Shown one piece after another: positions 27,460-36,604 of a stretch of DNA of 64,000 bases; the first letter of the stretch is position 1, and each line of letters begins with the position of its first letter. The notes beneath the pieces were generated by a model, which did no database searches, was not told the DNA's origin, and saw only the letters and a program-made list of their open reading frames with translations. The position numbers and the translations under genes were made by a program. The DNA comes from Pseudooceanicola aestuarii (lineage in GTDB: Bacteria; Pseudomonadota; Alphaproteobacteria; Rhodobacterales; Rhodobacteraceae): NCBI RefSeq assembly GCF_010614805.1, contig NZ_JAAFZC010000004.1, forward strand, positions 110,145 to 174,144. Reading direction: 5' to 3'.

Positions 27460-28611
27460 ATGAAACTCACATTCGGAAAGACCGCGCTGACGCTTTGCGC
27501 GCTGCAACTGGCCTTCGTCGGGCAGACCGCACAGGCTGAAACGCTCAAGGCCTCGCTTGGGGTGGGGACCAAGCATTCGACCTACCTCGCCTACCAATCC
27601 TTTGCGGACTTCATCGCCGAAAACAGCGACCTGAAGGTCAAGGTCTACTCCATGTCACTGCTGAGCCTCAAGGAAACGCCGGCCGGCATCCGTGACGGGC
27701 TCGCCGATCTGGGCTTTGTCACCACCGGCTATTTCCCGGCGGAATATTCCGAGACGAACCTGGCCGCCAACCTGTCGATGTTCTCCACCACCGGGCGGCG
27801 CGTGGACGTTCCCGGCGCCGCCATGGCCGGCGCGATGACGGAATACGTGCTGGGCTGCCCCGACTGCCTGGCCGAGTTCCAGGACCAGGGGCAGGTCTAT
27901 CTGGGCAGCGTTTCCAGCGCGCCCTACAACTTGCTGTGCACCCGGCCCATCGCAGATGTCGCGGACCTCAAGGGCGCCAAGGTGCGGTCCTCGGGTGGAA
28001 ACTACACCCGCTGGGCGGAACATTTCGGCGCGATCTCCGTGACCCTTCCCGCACAGGATCAGTACGAAGGGCTGAGCCAGGGCGTCATCGACTGCACCAT
28101 GGCACCGGCCAGCGACCTGACCAACCAGGCCCTGGCGGAAGTTGCGGAATACACCACCCTGAACGTGCCGGGCGGGGTCTTTTCCGGCACCGGCACCAGC
28201 AATTTCAACACCGGCGTCTGGCAGGGCCTGACCACCGAACAGCGCGCCGTCATGCTGCGCGGCGCGGCGCGGATGCAGGCGGAAATGACCCTCGGACTGC
28301 ATCGGGTCTCGGCGGTCAATGTCACTGGCGCGGACGATATCGGCGTCACGCTGGTGGAGCCGACAGAAGATCTGTTGGCTGCGACGGATGCCTTTGTGCA
28401 GGCGGATCGCGCGGTGATCGAACAGCAGTTCACCGAGTTCTACGGCGTCGAGAATGCCACCGCCAAGATCGCGGAAGTCAGCGCCCTGGTGGAGAAATGG
28501 AAAGACCTGACCGCCGATATCGCCGATGATCAGGACGCCCTGACGCAGGTCTATTGGGAGGAGCTTTTCTCCAGGATGGACCCGGCGTCATACGGCCTGG
28601 CGCAGAACTGA
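27460..28611 (+). CDS. TRAP transporter periplasmic binding protein DctP (paralogue 3)
   Basis: A 383-aa DctP paralogue with a Sec signal (cleavage near AQAETLKA). ATG 27460 was chosen from the signal peptide start; an ATG at 27415 would put 15 polar residues before it. It shares CPDC, LLC and IDC cysteines with the other two and is in tandem with paralogue 2. Divergence is well spread, so the duplication is not recent. It may bind a related but different ligand. Confidence 0.92.
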   Translation: MKLTFGKTALTLCALQLAFVGQTAQAETLKASLGVGTKHSTYLAYQSFADFIAENSDLKVKVYSMSLLSLKETPAGIRDGLADLGFVTTGYFPAEYSETNLAANLSMFSTTGRRVDVPGAAMAGAMTEYVLGCPDCLAEFQDQGQVYLGSVSSAPYNLLCTRPIADVADLKGAKVRSSGGNYTRWAEHFGAISVTLPAQDQYEGLSQGVIDCTMAPASDLTNQALAEVAEYTTLNVPGGVFSGTGTSNFNTGVWQGLTTEQRAVMLRGAARMQAEMTLGLHRVSAVNVTGADDIGVTLVEPTEDLLAATDAFVQADRAVIEQQFTEFYGVENATAKIAEVSALVEKWKDLTADIADDQDALTQVYWEELFSRMDPASYGLAQN

Positions 28612-28633
28612 TCCGCCGGCCCCGCCATCCTTC

Positions 28634-28661
28634 GGGCCGGCGCGTTCACCCGCGCCGGCCC
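28634..28661 (+). promoter_or_regulatory. GC hairpin after dctP3
   Basis: GGGCCGGCGCG and CGCGCCGGCCC, perfect 11-bp arms with loop TTCACC, between dctP3 and the epoxide hydrolase gene. No U-tract. Confidence 0.65.
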
Positions 28662-28691
28662 ATCCCGCTGCCTTTGAATTCGAGATGCCAG

Positions 28692-29837
28692 ATGCTTCAG
28701 CCGACGCCCTTCCAGATCCACGCCACCGATGCCGACCTTGCCGATCTGCGCGACCGGCTGACCCGGACCAGATGGCCCGACCCGCAGGTTGTCACGGATT
28801 GGTCGCAGGGCACGCCGCTGGCCTACCTGCAAGAGTTCACGGCCCATTGGGCGCGGAATTACGACTGGCGCGCGCGCGAAAGGGCGCTGAACGCGCTGCC
28901 GCACTGGCGGGCGGAGGTCGAGGGCCTGGGCCTGCATTTCGTGCATGCGCGCTCTGCCCATCCCGAGGCGCGACCGCTGCTGCTGCTGCATGGTTGGCCC
29001 GGATCCTTCGTGGAATTCCGTCGCGTGATCCCTCGTCTGGTCGACCCCGTGGCCCATGGCGGCCGGGCGGAGGATGCGTTTCACGTCGTCGTACCCTCGC
29101 TGCCAGGCTTCGGATTTTCCGACAAACCGCGCAGCCCCGGGTTCGGCGCGCATCGGATCGCGGCGCAGATGGATGCGCTGATGCGCGGGCTGGGCTACGG
29201 ACACTACGGTGTGCAGGGCGGCGATTGGGGATCGGTGATCGCCACCTGCATCGCCGCGCAGAACCTGGGCGCCTGCACGGCGGTGCATGTGAACATGGTC
29301 CGCGCGATGCCCGGCCCCGAGGACAGCCAGTCCACCGACCCGGCGACCCGGCGCGCATTGCAACAGGCGCAAGCCTATCAGGACTGGGATTCCGGCTATG
29401 CCAAACAACAGGCGACCCGGCCGCAAACCCTGGGCTATGCGCTGGCGGATTCGCCCGTCGGTCAGGCGGCCTGGATCCTGGAAAAATTCTGGCGCTGGTC
29501 CGATTGCGACGGCCTGCCCGAAAATGCGATCGCGCGGGATGAGCTGTTGGACAACATCATGATCTACTGGCTGTCCAACTCGGCAACCTCCTCCGCCCGG
29601 CTGTATTGGGAAAGCTTCGGCAAGCCGATCCTGGACGACACCGGCCCCGTCACGCTGCCGGCGGGGGTGTCGGTGTTCCCGGCGGAGATCATCCAATCCC
29701 CGCGCCACTGGGCGGACAAGTCATTCTCCAACATCACCTATTGGAACAATTGCGAACGCGGCGGCCATTTCGCTGCCTTCGAACAGCCGGAAATCTTTGC
29801 CCGCGAAATCACGGCGTTCTTCGGCGCGCAATGCTGA
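28692..29837 (+). CDS. Epoxide hydrolase (EHN-domain alpha/beta hydrolase)
   Basis: A 381-aa protein of the microsomal-type epoxide hydrolase family. It has an N-terminal EHN region (PFQIHATDADLADLRDRL, about 6-23), oxyanion HGWPGSF (100-106), nucleophile D178 in GGDWGS, and H359 in RGGHFAAFEQP. It opens an epoxide to a diol through an ester intermediate. ATG 28692 begins the conserved N-terminus. It lies 80 bp after dctP3 and probably shares its transcript, linking an epoxide or diol step to the imported substrate (inference). Confidence 0.9.
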   Translation: MLQPTPFQIHATDADLADLRDRLTRTRWPDPQVVTDWSQGTPLAYLQEFTAHWARNYDWRARERALNALPHWRAEVEGLGLHFVHARSAHPEARPLLLLHGWPGSFVEFRRVIPRLVDPVAHGGRAEDAFHVVVPSLPGFGFSDKPRSPGFGAHRIAAQMDALMRGLGYGHYGVQGGDWGSVIATCIAAQNLGACTAVHVNMVRAMPGPEDSQSTDPATRRALQQAQAYQDWDSGYAKQQATRPQTLGYALADSPVGQAAWILEKFWRWSDCDGLPENAIARDELLDNIMIYWLSNSATSSARLYWESFGKPILDDTGPVTLPAGVSVFPAEIIQSPRHWADKSFSNITYWNNCERGGHFAAFEQPEIFAREITAFFGAQC

Positions 29838-30448
29838 ACGCCCCGTGACCGCCACCGCAACCGGGCCAAGGCGTCCGCAGCCGATGGCGGCCACGGGGGC
29901 GGCGGGGTGGCTATCCGCCCTTGATCACCGCAGATCTGGAGGCACCAGATCCTCCGGCACATCCAGGTGGCAGACCGGGCGCGGGAACCGGCGGATCGAC
30001 AGGGTTCCAACGCAGGTTCCGCCGGCATTGCCGAAGGCGGGACAGCGCCGCCGTGAGCCGAGCTGTCCGCCACCTTCACCCCGGTCGGAACGAGGTTGAC
30101 CAGCAGCCGCCCGGTCCTGTGCCCCGCGATACGCGGCAACGGTCGAGCCCGCTCGGGAACGCTCGCCTCTGCCATGAAAGGCGCGCGCGCCGAAAAACCT
30201 GCACCGCCTGCAAATGGTGTTCAAGGAAAACACCCCGCGAATTGCGCGTCGGTCGGAGGGGATCTGACTGGGCTTCCTATACGCTTTGCGCATAGCTTGA
30301 TCATTTCATTTTATTTGACCGCATAGCCTCTCCGTTCCTATCCCTAGGGAAAGACGGGCCATTGGCGCAGTGCCGCCGGGCCCTGCCGACGCCACGCCAT
30401 CGTCGGGACATTCCGGCCCGCGCCGTCGGTTTCCAGGGAGGAGACATC
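29838..30448. other. Gene-poor 611-bp interval
   Basis: No convincing gene. The open frames here (mainly minus strand, 29.9-30.3 kb) are rich in Arg and Pro, overlap one another and match no family I recognise. Base composition stays high-GC to about 30270 and then becomes AT-rich to about 30330, as expected for the promoter of the carboxylase operon. A decayed gene is possible but not shown. Confidence 0.5.
30278..30294. promoter_or_regulatory. Near-palindrome upstream of the carboxylase operon
   Basis: TATACGC and GCGCATA around TTT (6 of 7 pairs), about 155 bp before the first carboxyltransferase start and at the edge of an AT-rich promoter-like stretch. Candidate operator; no regulator gene adjoins it. 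Confidence 0.3.
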
Positions 30449-32014
30449 GTGACCGATACAGCCGATCCGCAACCGGGCAAGGCCGGGAAATTCCGCGACC
30501 ACATCGCGGACCACACCCGCCGCACCGAACAGGCCCTGTCAATGGGCGGACCCGCCAAGCTGGATAAGCGCCGCGCAGAAGGGCACATGAACGCGCGGGA
30601 GCGGATCGACACCCTGCTGGATACCGGAACCTTCACGGAAAGCGGGTTGTTCAACACCTCCATGCAACCGCAGGACGCAGACCGTACGCCAGCGGATGGC
30701 AAGGTCGCGGGTTTTGGCCGGATAGACACACGCCGGGTGGCCGTGATCTCCAACGATTTCACCGTCAAGGGCGCGTCCAGCAGCCCGGTCAACACCAACA
30801 AGATGGAGCATGTGAAGAAGGTCGCCGGGCGCAACGGCTTTCCGGTCGTGTTCCTGGGGGAATCCACCGGCGCACGGATGCCCGACATCATGGGCGCCAA
30901 GAACATCATCGGCGTGAACAACAACCCCGCCCAGTACATGCGCCTGCGCGACAACCCCTGGGCGGCGGCTGTACTGGGCCATTGCTTTGGTTCCGCCACC
31001 TGGTATTCGGCGATGTCGGATTTCATGGTGATGCGCAAGGGCGCCTGCCTGGCGGTATCCAGCCCACGGCTGATTTCGATGGCGACGCGCCAGAAGGTCG
31101 AATTCGAGGATCTCGGCGGCTGGCGCCTGCATACCGAAGTCACCGGGCTGGCCGATCTGGCCGTGGACACGGATGCCGAAGCCCTGACCGCCATCCGCAG
31201 CTACCTGTCCTATCTGCCCAGCCACGCGAACGAGGCCCCGCCAAGGGTCGCGGTGCCGGAGGGATCAGAAACGCAGGCCGATGATCTGCTGGACGTCATC
31301 CCCGAAGGGCCCGGCCAGGTCTATGACGTCAAGCAGGTGATCCGCCGCATCGTCGATCGCGACAGCCTGTTCGAGCTGAAGGCCCGATTTGCAAAGTCGC
31401 TGGTCACCGGATTGGCGCGGATCGACGGGCGCAGCGTTGGCATCATGGCCAACAACCCGATCCACAAGGGCGGCGCCATCGATGCCGAAGCCTGCGACAA
31501 GGCGATCTCCTTCCTCGTGCATTGCGACAGCTACAACATCCCGCTGGTGTTCCTGGTGGATCAGCCCGGCTTTCTCATCGGGGTGGAGGCAGAGCGCAAG
31601 AAGATGCCGGGCAAGGTGATGAACTGGCTGAACGCGCTGGCGCTGGTCACGGTGCCCAAGTTCTCGGTCATCATGCGCAAGAGCTATGGTCTTGCCGTGC
31701 GCAACATGGGCGGCAGCAACAATGCCGACGAGGTCGCCGCCTGGTGGACCGCCGAAGTCAGCTTCATGGATCCGCGCTCCGGCGTGTCTGTGGTGCACGG
31801 GCTGGCCCCGGGGGACGACGGCTATTCCGACAAGCTGGCCGAGATGAGCCGCGACACCTCCGCCTATGATCTGGGGGCGGTGAACGGCGCGCGGGCGGTG
31901 ATCGACCCGCGCGGCACGCGGGCGCACCTGGCCGAAATGCTGGACATCTACAACGACGGGCTGCGGGGCGGTATCGGCCAGCACCACCTGCGCAACTGGC
32001 CGACTGCCTTCTGA
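30449..32014 (+). CDS. Acyl-CoA carboxylase carboxyltransferase subunit 1
   Basis: A 521-aa complete carboxyltransferase with both crotonase-like halves (GESTGARMPDIMG in the first; NNPIHKGGAIDAEACDKA and LVDQPGFLIGVEAERKKMPG in the second). The start is GTG 30449 behind GGGAGGAG. It transfers CO2 from carboxybiotin to an acyl-CoA. A second, distinct carboxyltransferase lies three kb downstream in the same operon with a CaiB-type CoA transferase between them. Confidence 0.9.
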   Translation: MTDTADPQPGKAGKFRDHIADHTRRTEQALSMGGPAKLDKRRAEGHMNARERIDTLLDTGTFTESGLFNTSMQPQDADRTPADGKVAGFGRIDTRRVAVISNDFTVKGASSSPVNTNKMEHVKKVAGRNGFPVVFLGESTGARMPDIMGAKNIIGVNNNPAQYMRLRDNPWAAAVLGHCFGSATWYSAMSDFMVMRKGACLAVSSPRLISMATRQKVEFEDLGGWRLHTEVTGLADLAVDTDAEALTAIRSYLSYLPSHANEAPPRVAVPEGSETQADDLLDVIPEGPGQVYDVKQVIRRIVDRDSLFELKARFAKSLVTGLARIDGRSVGIMANNPIHKGGAIDAEACDKAISFLVHCDSYNIPLVFLVDQPGFLIGVEAERKKMPGKVMNWLNALALVTVPKFSVIMRKSYGLAVRNMGGSNNADEVAAWWTAEVSFMDPRSGVSVVHGLAPGDDGYSDKLAEMSRDTSAYDLGAVNGARAVIDPRGTRAHLAEMLDIYNDGLRGGIGQHHLRNWPTAF

Positions 32015-32034
32015 TCGGGCCGCGAGGAAGTATC

Positions 32035-33204
32035 ATGCAACAGAACCAGAACGACGGCACCGCGCCGCAGGATTATCCGCTGGACGGCATCAGGGTGGTG
32101 GATTTCACCCATGTCCTGTCCGGCCCCTATTGCACCATGTTGCTCGCCGATCTGGGCGCAGACGTGGTCAAGATCGAGCGCCCGGATCGTGGTGACGAAA
32201 ATCGGCGGATGCGCAGCTATCCCGGCCGCACCCCGGAGGACGAGGATTATTTCTATCCGATGAACCGCAACAAGCGGAGCATCGAGGTAAACCTGAAAGA
32301 CCCCGACCAGCGGCCCCGGCTGGAGGCGCTGATCCGGGAGGCCGACGTGGTGGTCGAGAACTTCACCCCCGGCACGATGAAGAAGCTGGGGCTGGATTAC
32401 GACAGCCTGCGCAAGATCAATCCGGGGCTGATCTACTGCTCCATCTCCGGCTACGGCCAGACCGGCCCCTATCGCGATCGGCGGGCCTACGATTCCATCA
32501 TCCAGGCGGTGGCGGGGGTCATGTCCATCACCGGCGAGCCGGATGGCCCCCCTGCCCGCGCGGGCCTGATGTTCGCGGATCTGTCCGGGGCGATGTATGC
32601 GTTTTCGTCGATCCTGACGTCGCTTTATGCGCGGGAAAAGACCGGCAAGGGCAATTTCATCGACCTGTCGATGTCCGACGCGCTGCTGAGCCTCTATTCC
32701 ACCAATGCCGCCGAATACATGGCCGTTGGCCGCGTTCCGGGCCGTGCGGGATCGGAAAATCCGGGCCGCAGCCCGACCGGCAGCTATGTCTGCGCCGATG
32801 GCAAGTACATCCAGATCATGGGCGGCAGCGATACGCTGTGGCCCCGGTTCTGCGAAGTGATCGGCGTCGACGGGTTGGCCGAAGATCCACGCTTTGTCTC
32901 CAACGAGACACGGATCAAGAACCGCATCGCGCTGCGCGAGATCCTGACCCCGGTGCTGGACAGCCAGGCGTCCGACCACTGGGTGGAGGCCTTCAACCGG
33001 ATCGGTGTTCCTGCCGCCCCGATCAATACGCTGGCCGATGTTCTGGACGATGATCACTTCCGCGCCCGCGAGATGGAATTGCAGCTGACGCACCCAAAGT
33101 CCGGCACCATCCGCACGATCAACAACCCGTTTCGGTTCTCTGCCTACCGGACCTGGAAGACCAATCCGCCGCCGCTGCTGGGCCAGCACAACGACGACCT
33201 GTGA
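32035..33204 (+). CDS. CaiB/BaiF (family III) CoA-transferase
   Basis: A 389-aa family III CoA-transferase: LDGIRVVDFTHVLSGPYCTMLLADLGADVVK at the N-terminus (shown in parts), KRSIEVNLKDP, and the catalytic Asp D153 in AYDSIIQAVAG. It moves CoA between carboxylic acids. Sitting 20 bp after one carboxyltransferase and 58 bp before the other, it likely activates the acid that the carboxylase then carboxylates, or recycles CoA from the product (inference). Confidence 0.9.
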   Translation: MQQNQNDGTAPQDYPLDGIRVVDFTHVLSGPYCTMLLADLGADVVKIERPDRGDENRRMRSYPGRTPEDEDYFYPMNRNKRSIEVNLKDPDQRPRLEALIREADVVVENFTPGTMKKLGLDYDSLRKINPGLIYCSISGYGQTGPYRDRRAYDSIIQAVAGVMSITGEPDGPPARAGLMFADLSGAMYAFSSILTSLYAREKTGKGNFIDLSMSDALLSLYSTNAAEYMAVGRVPGRAGSENPGRSPTGSYVCADGKYIQIMGGSDTLWPRFCEVIGVDGLAEDPRFVSNETRIKNRIALREILTPVLDSQASDHWVEAFNRIGVPAAPINTLADVLDDDHFRAREMELQLTHPKSGTIRTINNPFRFSAYRTWKTNPPPLLGQHNDDL

Positions 33205-33262
33205 CGCCGCCGCGCGGCACGGACAGCCGCGGGGCCGAACCCCGCCGCAGGAAGGACCGAAC

Positions 33263-34873
33263 ATGACGACCAAGACACCCCGGCAGAGCCCGAAGACGGC
33301 AGATTCCCCCGAAACCGGCTGGGCGCCCGAGATGGAAGAACTGCAATTCCGCCGCGCCCGCGCGGAGGAGCTGGGCGGCGCCGAAGCGGTGGCCTTCCAG
33401 CATGGCCGGGACAAGCTGACAGTGCGCGAACGGATCGACGTCCTGTCCGACGCGGGCAGCTTTCGCGAACTGGGAAAGCTGACCGGCAAGGGCCGCTATG
33501 ACGAACACGGGCGGATGGAGGATTTCACCCCCTCCAATTCCGTGGTCGGCTATGGCCGGGTGAACGGGCGCAAGGTCGTGATCTCCGGCGATGATTTTAC
33601 CATCCGCGCCGGGTCGTCGGAATCCACCGTGTCGGATAAATGGGTCTATGCGGAACGGATCGCCCATGAATACGAAATGCCGCTGGTGCGGTTGGTGGAT
33701 ACTGCCGGCGGGTCGGTCAAGCTGCTGGAACAGCAGCAGGCGACGAAGCTCCCCGGCTATGCCCGCTGGCCCTCCATTTCCCTGCTGGGGAAGGTGCCGG
33801 TGGTCGGCATGGCGCTCGGTGCCTGCGCCGGGTTGGGCGCGATCAAGGTCGGGATCTCCCATTTCTCGGTCATGGTAAAAGACCAGGGCTTCGTCTTTGC
33901 CGGCGGTCCCCCGGTGGTCAAACAGGGGCTGGGTCAGGACGTCACCAAGGAGGCGCTCGGCGGGTCCCGCGTCCACACGCGATCCGGCGTCGTGATGAAC
34001 GAGGCGCGCGACGAACAGGACGCGTTTGAGCAGGTGAAACGGTTCCTGTCCTTCATGCCGCCCAATATCTGGGAGACGCCGGACCGCATTGCGAGTGACG
34101 ACGATCCCGAACGCGCGGATCCGGAGCTGGACGACGCCATTCCCCGCGACCGGCGCAAGGTCTACGATCCCCGCGCGATCCTGAACCGGATCGTCGATCA
34201 GGGCAGCTTCTTCGAAGTGTCACGGCGGTTCGGCGGATCGGTCATCACCGGCTATGCCCGTCTGAACGGCCATGCGGTCGGCATCATCGCCAATGATCCG
34301 GTGGTCAAGGGCGGGGCGCTGACCCTTCAGGCGGCGCAGAAAATGGCCCGCTTCGTAGATATCTGCGACAGCTTTCATCTGCCGGTGGTCAATTTCGTCG
34401 ATCAGCCCGGCGTGATGACCGGGCTGGAGGCCGAGACCGCCGGCACCATGTCCGCCGCCATCGGCCTTCTGGGCGCACTGGAGCAGGTCAGCGTGCCCTG
34501 GTGTTCGATCATCATCCGCCGCGCTTTTGGCGTGGGCGGCGGGGCGCATGGTCCCAAGCATGGACCCGAAGGCCGGTCGCTGAACTACCGGTTCGCCTGG
34601 CCCTCGGCCCGCTGGGGCTCCATCCCGATCGAGGGCGGCGTTGCCGCCGCCTACAAGAAGGACATCACCGCCGCCGAGGATCCCGATGCCTTCCGCGAGG
34701 AGCTGGAGGCCTATTACCACCGCCTCGCCTCGCCGTTCCGCACGGCCGAGAAGTTCGGGATCGTGGACATCATCGCCCCGCGGGAGACGCGCAGCCTGCT
34801 GTGCGACTGGGTGGCCGATGCCCATGCCCTGACCACCCGGCAGACGGGGCCGAAACGCCGCACCATGCGATAA
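33263..34873 (+). CDS. Acyl-CoA carboxylase carboxyltransferase subunit 2
   Basis: A 536-aa second complete carboxyltransferase, only distantly similar to subunit 1: VDTAGGSVKLLEQQ in the first half, IANDPVVKGGALTLQAAQK and FVDQPGVMTGLEAE in the second. Both copies are full length, so one is not a fragment of the other. They may form a mixed complex or give two substrate specificities with one shared biotin carboxylase and carrier. Confidence 0.9.
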   Translation: MTTKTPRQSPKTADSPETGWAPEMEELQFRRARAEELGGAEAVAFQHGRDKLTVRERIDVLSDAGSFRELGKLTGKGRYDEHGRMEDFTPSNSVVGYGRVNGRKVVISGDDFTIRAGSSESTVSDKWVYAERIAHEYEMPLVRLVDTAGGSVKLLEQQQATKLPGYARWPSISLLGKVPVVGMALGACAGLGAIKVGISHFSVMVKDQGFVFAGGPPVVKQGLGQDVTKEALGGSRVHTRSGVVMNEARDEQDAFEQVKRFLSFMPPNIWETPDRIASDDDPERADPELDDAIPRDRRKVYDPRAILNRIVDQGSFFEVSRRFGGSVITGYARLNGHAVGIIANDPVVKGGALTLQAAQKMARFVDICDSFHLPVVNFVDQPGVMTGLEAETAGTMSAAIGLLGALEQVSVPWCSIIIRRAFGVGGGAHGPKHGPEGRSLNYRFAWPSARWGSIPIEGGVAAAYKKDITAAEDPDAFREELEAYYHRLASPFRTAEKFGIVDIIAPRETRSLLCDWVADAHALTTRQTGPKRRTMR

Positions 34874-34894
34874 ACCGAAGGAGGGCACAGCCCC

Positions 34895-35116
34895 ATGGCC
34901 GATATCAACATCGAATCCGAACTGACCGGAAATGTCTGGAAAATCGTGGCAAAGGAAGGGGACAACGTGGCCGAAGGCGACACGCTGCTGATCCTGGAAT
35001 CCATGAAAATGGAGATCCCGCTGATGTCCTCGGATGACGGCGTGATCAAGCAGATCAAGGTCAAGGAAGGCGACATCCTGAACGAAGGCGACGTCGCCGT
35101 CATCCTGACCGCCTGA
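34895..35116 (+). CDS. Free-standing biotin carboxyl carrier protein
   Basis: A 73-aa protein consisting only of a biotinyl domain. The attachment site is K38 in LESMKMEIPL, flanked by the usual beta-strands (GNVWKIVAKEGDNVAEGD and IKQIKVKEGDILNEGD). AGGAGGG lies upstream. It is separate from the biotin carboxylase, unlike propionyl- or methylcrotonyl-CoA carboxylase alpha subunits, in which the two are fused. Confidence 0.93.
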   Translation: MADINIESELTGNVWKIVAKEGDNVAEGDTLLILESMKMEIPLMSSDDGVIKQIKVKEGDILNEGDVAVILTA

Positions 35117-35206
35117 TCCGAACCACCCCCCGCGCCATCGTCGCGCCGCGTTCTTCGGGATGCGGTGTGCCGGTGGCGTCGTGCCTGCCTGAAGGGAGAG
35201 AAGAGA

Positions 35207-36574
35207 ATGAGTTTTCGCCGTATCCTGATTGCCAACCGGGGTGAAATCGCCCTGCGCATCCAGGCCGCCTGCCGCGCCCGCAATCTGGCATGGGTTCAGG
35301 CCTATTCGGAGGCCGATGCCGACAGCCTGCCCGTGCGGTCTTCGGACCACACCATCCTCCTGGGGGCCGCTGCGGTTGCCTACAGCTACGGCAATGCCGC
35401 ACGGGTCATCGCCGCCGCGCAGGAGGCCGGGTGCGATGCGATCCACCCCGGTTACGGCTTCCTGTCGGAGAATGCCGATTTCGCAGCGGATTGCGAAGCG
35501 GCCGGCATCACCTTCATCGGCCCGCAGGCGGACATCATCCGCCGCATGGGCGACAAGGCCACCGCCCGGCGCATCGCGCAGGGGGCGGGCGTGCCGGTCA
35601 TCCCCGGATCCGAAGGTCCGGTCAGCGCCGAGGACGGCGCCGCGCTGGCGGATCGCATCGGCTTTCCGCTGCTGATCAAGGCCGCAGCCGGGGGCGGTGG
35701 GCGTGGCATGCGGATCGTTCCCGATGCCGGCAGCTTTGCCCGCGCGTACGAAGGGGCGGCGCGCGAGGCGGAAGCCGCCTTTGGCAGCGGTGCGATGTAT
35801 CTGGAACGCTATCTGGAAAAGGTCCGCCATATCGAGGTGCAGATTTTCGGCGACGGCACCCGGTTCGTTCATCTGGGGGAGCGCGATTGCTCGACCCAGC
35901 GGCGGCACCAGAAACTGGTAGAGGAAGCCCCCGCCGCCGGGCTGGCCGCCGACCTCGTGGCAGAGATCCGGGAGGCCGCCTTGGGGCTGGCCCGCGCCGT
36001 GGGCTATCGCAACGCGGGCACGGTGGAATTCGTCGTCGACATGACCACCGGGGATTTCTACTTCATCGAGATGAACACCCGCATCCAGGTCGAACACCCG
36101 GTAACGGAGGCCGTGACCGGCCTGGATCTGGTCGCCGAACAGATCGCCGTGGCGGAGGGGCAGCCCCTGTCCTGGCGGCAGGAAGACATCACCATCACCG
36201 GCCATGCCATCGAATGCCGCGTGAACGCCGAAGACCCGGCCAAGGGCTTCATGCCGCGCCCCGGCACGATCACCAGCTATGCCGCGCCCACGGCACCGGG
36301 CCTGCGGATCGACAGCCATCTGGAACAAGGGCACACCCTGCCCGCGCAATACGATTCCATGCTGGCCAAGGTCATCGTCATAGCCCCGACCCGCACGGCG
36401 GCGATCGAGGCGATGAAGCAGGCGCTGGCCGCCTATGAGATCGAGGGCGTGCCCACCACGATCCCCTTTCTGCTCGAACTTATGGATGACCCCGTCTTTG
36501 GCGCCGCGCGTATCCACACGCGGTATGTGCGCGACGTGATGTGGAAGGGCCGCCCGTTGCAACAGATGCTGTAA
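35207..36574 (+). CDS. Biotin carboxylase subunit of acyl-CoA carboxylase
   Basis: A 455-aa AccC-like protein: N-terminal MSFRRILIANRGEIALRI, ATP-grasp glycine loop GGGGRGM (162-168), the catalytic ERDCSTQRRHQK and MNTRIQVEHPVTE. It ends at the carboxylase C-domain with no biotinyl domain, consistent with the separate carrier gene upstream. It makes carboxybiotin from bicarbonate and ATP. Last gene of the operon. Confidence 0.93.
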   Translation: MSFRRILIANRGEIALRIQAACRARNLAWVQAYSEADADSLPVRSSDHTILLGAAAVAYSYGNAARVIAAAQEAGCDAIHPGYGFLSENADFAADCEAAGITFIGPQADIIRRMGDKATARRIAQGAGVPVIPGSEGPVSAEDGAALADRIGFPLLIKAAAGGGGRGMRIVPDAGSFARAYEGAAREAEAAFGSGAMYLERYLEKVRHIEVQIFGDGTRFVHLGERDCSTQRRHQKLVEEAPAAGLAADLVAEIREAALGLARAVGYRNAGTVEFVVDMTTGDFYFIEMNTRIQVEHPVTEAVTGLDLVAEQIAVAEGQPLSWRQEDITITGHAIECRVNAEDPAKGFMPRPGTITSYAAPTAPGLRIDSHLEQGHTLPAQYDSMLAKVIVIAPTRTAAIEAMKQALAAYEIEGVPTTIPFLLELMDDPVFGAARIHTRYVRDVMWKGRPLQQML

Positions 36575-36580
36575 GTGGTT

Positions 36581-36604
36581 CGGGGCGGGGCCTCCCCTGC
36601 CCCG
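36581..36604 (+). terminator. GC hairpin after the carboxylase operon
   Basis: CGGGGCGGGG and CCCC-T-GCCCCG form a 10-pair stem with a 3-base loop and one bulge, 6 bp after the biotin carboxylase stop. No U-tract, so intrinsic termination is doubtful. Confidence 0.4.

Noticed and set aside
26193..28611. Recent tandem duplication of dctP
   Set aside because: The two genes are clearly homologous but differ throughout in sequence, signal peptide and spacer hairpin, so the duplication is old.
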